Positions 52,509 through 62,300 of a DNA stretch of 64,000 nt are shown piece by piece. This DNA is from Nomia melanderi (taxonomy: Eukaryota > Arthropoda > Insecta > Hymenoptera > Halictidae): the NCBI RefSeq assembly GCF_051020985.1, contig NC_134999.1, positions 8,804,001 to 8,868,000 of the forward strand, written 5' to 3'. Position numbers and translations under genes: made by a program. The notes under the pieces were generated by a model. It had not been told where the DNA came from, made no database searches, and saw only the letters and a list, made by a program, of their open reading frames with translations. Position 1 is the stretch's first letter. Each line of letters starts with the position of its first letter.

Positions 52509-53350
52509 AAGGCTACATCCGGCTGACCGATGGGAAGGTCGGGATACTTTTGGTCGTAATTAACTTTAGACTATACAAACCAGGTTTCCAAAGTGGAAAA
52601 CTTGGATTCCGTCGGCCAGAATTGCCAGGAAGATCGGGGGAAGCTATTTGACTTAGCAGTGATTGGACACCAGGGAGAGGTCTCATAGGGACCAAGTCTA
52701 CATCCGGCTGACCGATGGGAAGGTCGGGATACTTTTGGTCGAAATTGACTTTAGACAATACAATCCAGGTTTCCAAAGTGGAAAACTTGGATTCCGTTGG
52801 CCAGAATTGCCAGGAAGGTCTGGGGTAGTCATTTGACTTAGCAGTGATGGGACTCCAGGACGAGGTCTCATAGGTTCCAAGGCTACATCCGACTGACCAA
52901 TGGGAAGTTCGGGATACTTTTGGTCGAAATTGACATTGGACTATACAGTCCAGGTTTCCAAAGTGCAAAACTTGGATTCCGTCGGGCAGAATTGCCAGGA
53001 AGGTCGGGGGAGCCATTTGACTTAGCAGTGATGGGACTCCAGGACGAGGTCTCATAGGGACGAAGGCTACATCCGGCTGACCGATGGGAAGGTCGGGATA
53101 CTTTTGGTCGAAATTGACTTTAGACTATACAATCCAGGTTTCCAAAGTGGAAAACTTGGATTCCGTTGGCCAGAATTGCCAGGAAGGTCGGGGGTAGCCA
53201 TTTGACTTAGCAGTGATTGGACACCAGGGCGAGGTCTCATAGGGACCAAGGCTACATCCGGCTGACCGATGGGAAGGTCGGGATTCTTTTGGTCGAAATT
53301 GACTTTAGACTAAACAATCCAGGTTTCCAAAGTGGAAAACTTGGATTCCG
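51880..53350 (+). repeat. 923-bp (5-monomer) spaced module, two copies
   Basis: The module at about 51880-52420 (ggtctggggtag, then gactgaccaatggg, gacattggac, gttggccagaattg and ggattcttttgg) is repeated at about 52803-53350, 923 bases on. It also occurs at about 57055-57510 and, through the 6,468-bp duplication, near 59270 and 63523. It is unrelated in content to the 923-bp HOR at 3.0-6.0 kb; both simply contain five monomers. The duplicate spans the left edge of the 35-mer unit, so it probably existed before that unit was copied. Confidence 0.85.
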
Positions 53351-56300
53351 TCGACCAGAATTGCCAGGAAGGTCGGGGGTAGCCATTTGACTTAGCAGTG
53401 ATGGGACTCCAGGATGAGGTCTCATGGGGCCAAGGCTACATTTGGCTGACCGATGGGAAGGTCGGGATACTTTTGGTCGAAAATGACTTTAGACTATACA
53501 ACCCAGGTTTCCAAATTGCAAAACTTGGAATCCGTCGGCCAGAATTACCAGGAAGGTCGGTGGAAGCCATTTGACTTAGAAGTGATGGGACTCCAGGACG
53601 AGGTCTCATAGGTTCCAAGGTTACATCCGGCTGACCGATGGGAGGTTCGGGATACTTTTGGTCGAAATTGACTTTAGACTAAACAATCCAGGTTTCCAAA
53701 GTGGAAAACTTGGACTCCGTCGGGCAGAATTGCCAGGAAGGCCGGGGGTAGCCATTTGACTTAGCAGTGATTGGACACCAGGGCGAGGTCTCATAGGGCC
53801 CAAGGCTACATCCGGCTGACAGATGGGCACGTCTGAATACTTTTGGTCGAAAATGACTTTAGACTATACAAACCAGGTTGCCAAAGTGGAAAACGTGGAT
53901 TCCGTCGGCCAGAACTGCCAGGAAGGTCGGGGGAAGCCATTCGACTTAGCAGTGATTGGACACCAGGGAGAGGTCTCATAGGGACCAAGGCTGCATCCGG
54001 CTGACCGATGGGAAGGTCGGGATTCTTTTGGTCGAAATTGACTTTAGACTATACAAACCAGGTTCTCGAAGTGGAAAACTTGGATTCCGTCGGCCAGAAT
54101 TGCCAGGAAGGTCGGGGGTAGCCATTTGACTTAGCAGTGATGGGACTCCAGGACGAGATCTCATAGGGACCAAGGCTACTTCCGGCTGGCCAATGGGAAG
54201 GTCGGGATACTTTTGGTCGAAATTGACTTTAGACTATACAATCCAGGTTTCCAAAGTGCAAAACTTGGATTCCGTCGGCCAGAATTGCCAGGAAGGTCGG
54301 GGGAAGCCATTTGATTTAGCAGTGATTGGACACCAGGGAGAGGTCACATTGGGACCAAGGCTACATCCGGCTGACCGATGGGAGGGTCGGGATACTTTTG
54401 GTCGAAATTGACTTTAGACTACACAATCCAGGTTTCCAAAGTGGAAAACTTGGATTCCGTCGGGCAGAATTGCCAGGAAGGTCGGGGGTAGCCATCTGAC
54501 TTAGCAGTGATGGGACTCCAGGACGATGTCTCATAGGGACGAAGGCTACATCCGGCTGACCGATGGGAAGGTCGGGATACTTTTGGACGAAATTGACTTT
54601 AGACTATACAATCCAGGTTTCCAAAGTGGAAAACTTGGATTCCGTCGGCCAGAATTGCCAGGAAGATCGGGGGAAGCTATTTGACTTAGCAGTGATTGGA
54701 CACCAGGGAGAGGTCTCATAGGGACCAAGTCTACATCCGGCTGACCGATGGGAAGGTCGGGATACTTTTGGTCGAAATTGACTTTAGACAATACAATCCA
54801 GGTTTCCAAAGTGGAAAATTTGGATTCCGTCGGGCAGAATTGCCACGAAGGTCGGGGGTAGTCATTTGACTTAGCAGTGATTGGACACCAGGGCGAGGTC
54901 TCAAAGGGAACAAGGCTACATCTGGCTGTCCGATGGGAAGGTCGGGATACTTTTGGTCGAAATTGACTTTAGACTATACAATCGAGGTTTCCAAAGTGGA
55001 AAACTTGGATTCCGTCTGCCAGAATTGCCAGGAAGGTCGGGGTAGACATTTGACTTAGCAGTGATGTGAGTGCAGGACAAGGTCTCATAGCGACCAAGGC
55101 TACATCCGGCTGCCCGATGGGAAGGTCGGGATACTTTTGGTCGAAATTGACTTTAGACAATAGAAATCAGGTTTCCAAAGTGGAAAACTTGGATTCCGTC
55201 GGGCAGAGTAGCCAGGAATGTCGGGGGTACCTGCCATTCGACATAGCAGTGATGGGACTCAAGGACGAGGTCTAATTGCGCCTAAGGCTACATCCAGCTG
55301 ACCGATGGGAAGATCGGGATACTTTTGGTCGAAAATGACTTTAGACTATACAATCCAGGTTTCCAAAGTGGAAATCTTGGATTCCGTCGGGCAGAATTGC
55401 CATGAAGGTCGGGAGTAGTCATTTGACTTAGCAGTGATAGGACACCAGGGCGAGGTCTCATAGGGACCAAGGCCACATCCGGCTTACCGATGGGTGGGTC
55501 TGGATACTTTTGGTCGAAAATGACTTTAGACTATACAAACCAGGTTGCCATAGTGGAAAACTTGGATTCCGTCGGCCAGAATTGCCAGGAAGGTCGCGGG
55601 TAGCCATTTGACTTAGCAGTGATGGGACTCCAGGACGAGATCTCATAGGGACCAAGGCTACATCCGGCTGACCGATGGGAAGGTCGGGATACTTTTGGTC
55701 GAAATTGACCCTAGACAATAAAATCCAGGTTTCCAGAGTGGAAAACTTGGATTCCGTCGGGCAGAATTGCCACGAAGGTCGGGGTAGTCATTTGACTTAG
55801 CAGTGATTGGACACCAGGGCGAGGTCACAAAGGGAACAAGGCTACATCCGGCTGTCCGATGGGAAGGTCTGGATACTTTTGGTCGAAAATGACTTTAGAC
55901 TATACAGTCCAGGTTTCCAAAGTGCAAAACTTGGATTCCGTCGGGCAGAATTGCCAGAAATGTCGGGGATAGCCATTTGACTTAGCAGTGATGGGACTCC
56001 AGGACGATGTCTCATAGGGACGAAGGCTACATCCGGCTGACCGATGGGAAGGTCGGGATACTTTTGGTCGAAATTGACTTTAGACTATACAATCCAGGTT
56101 TCCAAAGTGCAAAACTTGGATTCCGTCGGGCAGAATTGCCAGGTAGGTCGGGGGAAGCCATTTGACTTAGCAGTGATGGGACTCCAGGGAGAGGTCTCAT
56201 AGGGACCAAGGCTACATCCGGCTGACCGATGGGAAGGTCGGGATACTTTTGGTCGAAATTGACTTTAGACTATACAAACCAGGTTGCCAAAGTGGAAAAC

Positions 56301-59300
56301 TTGGATTCCGTCGGCCAGAATTGCAAGGAAGGTCAGGGGAAGCCATTTGACTTAGCAGTGATTGGAATCCAGGACGAGGTCTCATAGGTTCCAAGGCTAC
56401 ATCCGGCTGACCGATGGGAAGTTCGGAATACTTTTGGTCGAAATTGACTTTAGACTATACAAACCAGATTGCCAAAGTGGAAAACTTGTATTCCGTCGGC
56501 CAGAATTGCCAGGAATGTCGGGGGAAGCCATTTGACTTAGAAGTGATTGGACACCAGGGAGAGGTCTCATAGGGACCAAGGCTACACCCGGCTGACCGAT
56601 TGGAAGGTCGGGATACTTTTGGTCGAAATTGACGTTAGACTATACAATCCAGGTTTCCAAAGTGGAAAACGTGGATTCCGTCGGGCAGAATTGCCAGGAA
56701 GGTCGGGGTTAGCCATTTTACTTAGCAGTGATGGGACATCACGACGATGTCGCATAGGGACGAAGGCTACATCCGGCTGACCCATGGGAAGTTCGGGATA
56801 CTTTTGGTCGAAATTGACTTTAGACTATACAATCCAGGTTTCCAAAGTGCAAAACTTGGATTCCGTCGGGCAGAATTGCCAGGAAGGTTGGGGGTAGTCA
56901 TTTGACTTAGCAGTGATGGGACTCCAGGACGAGGTCTCAGGTTCCAAGGCTACATCCGGCTGACTGATGGGAAGTTCGGGATACTTTTAGTCGAAATTGA
57001 TTTTAGACTATCCAAACCAGGTTTCCAAAGTGGAAAACTTGGATTCCATCGGGCAGAATTGCCAGGAAGGTCTGGGGTAGTCATTTGACTTAGCAGTGAT
57101 GGGACTCCAGGACGAGGTCTCATAGGTTCCAAGGCTACATCCGACTGACCAATGGGAAGTTCGGGATACTTTTGGTCGAAATTGACATTGGACTATACAA
57201 ACCAGGTTTCCAAAGTGGAAAACTTGGATTCCGTCGGCCGGAATTGCCAGGAAGGTCGGGGGAGCCATTTGACTTAGCAGTGATGGGACTCCAGGACGAG
57301 GTCTCATAGGGACGAAGGCTACATCCGGCTGACCGATGGGAAGGTCGGGATACTTTTGGTCGAAATTGACTTTAGACTATACAATCCAGGTTTCCAAAGT
57401 GGAAAACTTGGATTCCGTTGGCCAGAATTGCCAGGAAGGTCGGGGGTAGCCATTTGACTTAGCAGTGATTGGACACCAGGGCGAGGTCTCATAGGGACCA
57501 AGGCTACATCCGGCTGACAGATGGGAAGGTCTGGATACTTTTGGTCGAAAATGACTTTAGACTATACAAACCAGATTGCCAAAGTGGAAAACTTGGATTC
57601 CGTCGGCCAGAATTGCCAGGAAGGTCGGGTGTAGCCATTTGACTTAGCAGTGTTGGGACTCCAGGACGAGGTCTCATAGGGACGAAGGCTACATCCGGCT
57701 AACCGATGGGAAGGTCGGGATACTTTTGGTCGAAATTGACTTTTGACTAAACAATCCAGGTTTCCAAAGTGGAAAACTTGGATTCCGTCGGCCAGAATTG
57801 CCAGGAAGGTCGGGGGTAGCCATTTGACTTAGCAGTGATGGGACTCCAGGACGATGTCTCATAGGGACGAAGGCTACATCCAGCTGACCGATGGGAAGGT
57901 CGGGATACTTTTGGTCGAAATTGACTTCAGACTATACAAACCAGGTTTCCAAAGTGGAAAACTTGGATTCCGTCGGCCGGATATGCCATGAAGTTAGAGG
58001 GAGCCATTTGACTTAGCTGTGATGGGACTCCAGGACGAGGTCTCATAGGGACCAAAGCTACATCCGGCTGACCGATGGGAAGGTCGGTATACTTTTGTTC
58101 GAAATTGACCTTAGACTATACAATCCAGGTTTCCAAAGTGGAAAACTTGGATTCCGTCGGGCAGAATTGCCATGAAGGTCGGGGTAGTCATTTGACTTAG
58201 CAGTGATGGGACTCCCGGACGAGATCTAATAGCGACCAAGGCTACATCCGGCTGACCGATGGGAAGGTCGGGATACTTTTGGTCGAAATTGACTTTTGTC
58301 TAAACAATCCAGGTTTCCAAAGTGGAAAACTTGGATTCCGTCGGGCAGAATTGCCAGGAAGGTCGGGGGTAGCCATCTGACTTAGCAGTGATTGGACACC
58401 AGGGAGAGGTCTCATAGGGACCAAGGCTATATCCGGCTGACCGATGGGAAGGCCTGGATACTTTTGGTCGAAAATGACTTTAGACTACCCAAACCAGGTT
58501 TTTAAAGTGGAAAACTTGGATTCCGTCGGCCAGAATTGCCAGGAAGCTCGGGTGTAGCCATTTGACTTAGCAGTGATGGGACTCCAGGACGAGGTCTCAT
58601 AGGTTCCAAGGCTACATCCGGCTGACCGATGGGAAGGTCTGGATACTTTTGGTCGAAATTGACTTTAGACTATACAATCCAGGTTTCCAAAGTGCAAAAC
58701 TTGGATTCTGTCGGGCAGAATTGCTAGGAAGGTCGGGGGTAGCCATTTGACTTAGCAGTGATGGGACTCCAGGTCGATGTCTCATAGGGACGAAGGCTAC
58801 ATCCGACTGACCGATGGGAAGGTCGGGATACTTTTGATCGAAATTGACTTTAGACTATATAATCCAGGTTTCCAAAGTGGAAAACTTGGATTCCGTCGGC
58901 CGGAATTGCCAGGAAGGTCGAGGGAGCCATTTGACTTAGCAGTGATGGGACTCCAGGATGAGGTCTCATAGGGACCAAGGCTACATCCGGCTGACCGATG
59001 GGAAGGTCGGGATACTTTTGGTCGTAATTAACTTTAGACTATACAAACCAGGTTTCCAAAGTGGAAAACTTGGATTCCGTCGGCCAGAATTGCCAGGAAG
59101 ATCGGGGGAAGCTATTTGACTTAGCAGTGATTGGACACCAGGGAGAGGTCTCATAGGGACCAAGTCTACATCCGGCTGACCGATGGGAAGGTCGGGATAC
59201 TTTTGGTCGAAATTGACTTTAGACAATACAATCCAGGTTTCCAAAGTGGAAAACTTGGATTCCGTTGGCCAGAATTGCCAGGAAGGTCTGGGGTAGTCAT

Positions 59301-62300
59301 TTGACTTAGCAGTGATGGGACTCCAGGACGAGGTCTCATAGGTTCCAAGGCTACATCCGACTGACCAATGGGAAGTTCGGGATACTTTTGGTCGAAATTG
59401 ACATTGGACTATACAGTCCAGGTTTCCAAAGTGCAAAACTTGGATTCCGTCGGGCAGAATTGCCAGGAAGGTCGGGGGAGCCATTTGACTTAGCAGTGAT
59501 GGGACTCCAGGACGAGGTCTCATAGGGACGAAGGCTACATCCGGCTGACCGATGGGAAGGTCGGGATACTTTTGGTCGAAATTGACTTTAGACTATACAA
59601 TCCAGGTTTCCAAAGTGGAAAACTTGGATTCCGTTGGCCAGAATTGCCAGGAAGGTCGGGGGTAGCCATTTGACTTAGCAGTGATTGGACACCAGGGCGA
59701 GGTCTCATAGGGACCAAGGCTACATCCGGCTGACCGATGGGAAGGTCGGGATTCTTTTGGTCGAAATTGACTTTAGACTAAACAATCCAGGTTTCCAAAG
59801 TGGAAAACTTGGATTCCGTCGACCAGAATTGCCAGGAAGGTCGGGGGTAGCCATTTGACTTAGCAGTGATGGGACTACAGGATGAGGTCTCATGGGGCCA
59901 AGGCTACATTTGGCTGACCGATGGGAAGGTCGGGATACTTTTGGTCGAAAATGACTTTAGACTATACAACCCAGGTTTCCAAATTGCAAAACTTGGAATC
60001 CGTCGGCCAGAATTACCAGGAAGGTCGGTGGAAGCCATTTGACTTAGAAGTGATGGGACTCCAGGACGAGGTCTCATAGGTTCCAAGGTTACATCCGGCT
60101 GACCGATGGGAGGTTCGGGATACTTTTGGTCGAAATTGACTTTAGACTAAACAATCCAGGTTTCCAAAGTGGAAAACTTGGACTCCGTCGGGCAGAATTG
60201 CCAGGAAGGCCGGGGGTAGCCATTTGACTTAGCAGTGATTGGACACCAGGGCGAGGTCTCATAGGGCCCAAGGCTACATCCGGCTGACAGATGGGCACGT
60301 CTGAATACTTTTGGTCGAAAATGACTTTAGACTATACAAACCAGGTTGCCAAAGTGGAAAACGTGGATTCCGTCGGCCAGAACTGCCAGGAAGGTCGGGG
60401 GAAGCCATTCGACTTAGCAGTGATTGGACACCAGGGAGAGGTCTCATAGGGACCAAGGCTGCATCCGGCTGACCGATGGGAAGGTCGGGATTCTTTTGGT
60501 CGAAATTGACTTTAGACTATACAAACCAGGTTCTCGAAGTGGAAAACTTGGATTCCGTCGGCCAGAATTGCCAGGAAGGTCGGGGGTAGCCATTTGACTT
60601 AGCAGTGATGGGACTCCAGGACGAGATCTCATAGGGACCAAGGCTACTTCCGGCTGGCCAATGGGAAGGTCGGGATACTTTTGGTCGAAATTGACTTTAG
60701 ACTATACAATCCAGGTTTCCAAAGTGCAAAACTTGGATTCCGTCGGCCAGAATTGCCAGGAAGGTCGGGGGAAGCCATTTGATTTAGCAGTGATTGGACA
60801 CCAGGGAGAGGTCACATTGGGACCAAGGCTACATCCGGCTGACCGATGGGAGGGTCGGGATACTTTTGGTCGAAATTGACTTTAGACTACACAATCCAGG
60901 TTTCCAAAGTGGAAAACTTGGATTCCGTCGGGCAGAATTGCCAGGAAGGTCGGGGGTAGCCATCTGACTTAGCAGTGATGGGACTCCAGGACGATGTCTC
61001 ATAGGGACGAAGGCTACATCCGGCTGACCGATGGGAAGGTCGGGATACTTTTGGACGAAATTGACTTTAGACTATACAATCCAGGTTTCCAAAGTGGAAA
61101 ACTTGGATTCCGTCGGCCAGAATTGCCAGGAAGATCGGGGGAAGCTATTTGACTTAGCAGTGATTGGACACCAGGGAGAGGTCTCATAGGGACCAAGTCT
61201 ACATCCGGCTGACCGATGGGAAGGTCGGGATACTTTTGGTCGAAATTGACTTTAGACAATACAATCCAGGTTTCCAAAGTGGAAAATTTGGATTCCGTCG
61301 GGCAGAATTGCCACGAAGGTCGGGGGTAGTCATTTGACTTAGCAGTGATTGGACACCAGGGCGAGGTCTCAAAGGGAACAAGGCTACATCTGGCTGTCCG
61401 ATGGGAAGGTCGGGATACTTTTGGTCGAAATTGACTTTAGACTATACAATCGAGGTTTCCAAAGTGGAAAACTTGGATTCCGTCTGCCAGAATTGCCAGG
61501 AAGGTCGGGGTAGACATTTGACTTAGCAGTGATGTGAGTGCAGGACAAGGTCTCATAGCGACCAAGGCTACATCCGGCTGCCCGATGGGAAGGTCGGGAT
61601 ACTTTTGGTCGAAATTGACTTTAGACAATAGAAATCAGGTTTCCAAAGTGGAAAACTTGGATTCCGTCGGGCAGAGTAGCCAGGAATGTCGGGGGTACCT
61701 GCCATTCGACATAGCAGTGATGGGACTCAAGGACGAGGTCTAATTGCGCCTAAGGCTACATCCAGCTGACCGATGGGAAGATCGGGATACTTTTGGTCGA
61801 AAATGACTTTAGACTATACAATCCAGGTTTCCAAAGTGGAAATCTTGGATTCCGTCGGGCAGAATTGCCATGAAGGTCGGGAGTAGTCATTTGACTTAGC
61901 AGTGATAGGACACCAGGGCGAGGTCTCATAGGGACCAAGGCCACATCCGGCTTACCGATGGGTGGGTCTGGATACTTTTGGTCGAAAATGACTTTAGACT
62001 ATACAAACCAGGTTGCCATAGTGGAAAACTTGGATTCCGTCGGCCAGAATTGCCAGGAAGGTCGCGGGTAGCCATTTGACTTAGCAGTGATGGGACTCCA
62101 GGACGAGATCTCATAGGGACCAAGGCTACATCCGGCTGACCGATGGGAAGGTCGGGATACTTTTGGTCGAAATTGACCCTAGACAATAAAATCCAGGTTT
62201 CCAGAGTGGAAAACTTGGATTCCGTCGGGCAGAATTGCCACGAAGGTCGGGGTAGTCATTTGACTTAGCAGTGATTGGACACCAGGGCGAGGTCACAAAG

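Noticed and set aside
52513..53055. Longest open frame, 180 codons on the minus strand, repeated at 58981-59523.
   Set aside because: It runs through three consecutive monomers, reading each in a different frame, and is duplicated only because the 6,468-bp block is. This is chance openness in a stop-poor repeat.
3000..53350. Common origin for the two 923-bp units (3.0-6.0 kb and 51.9-53.3 kb).
   Set aside because: Both contain five monomers, which explains the equal length, but their private variants do not match.
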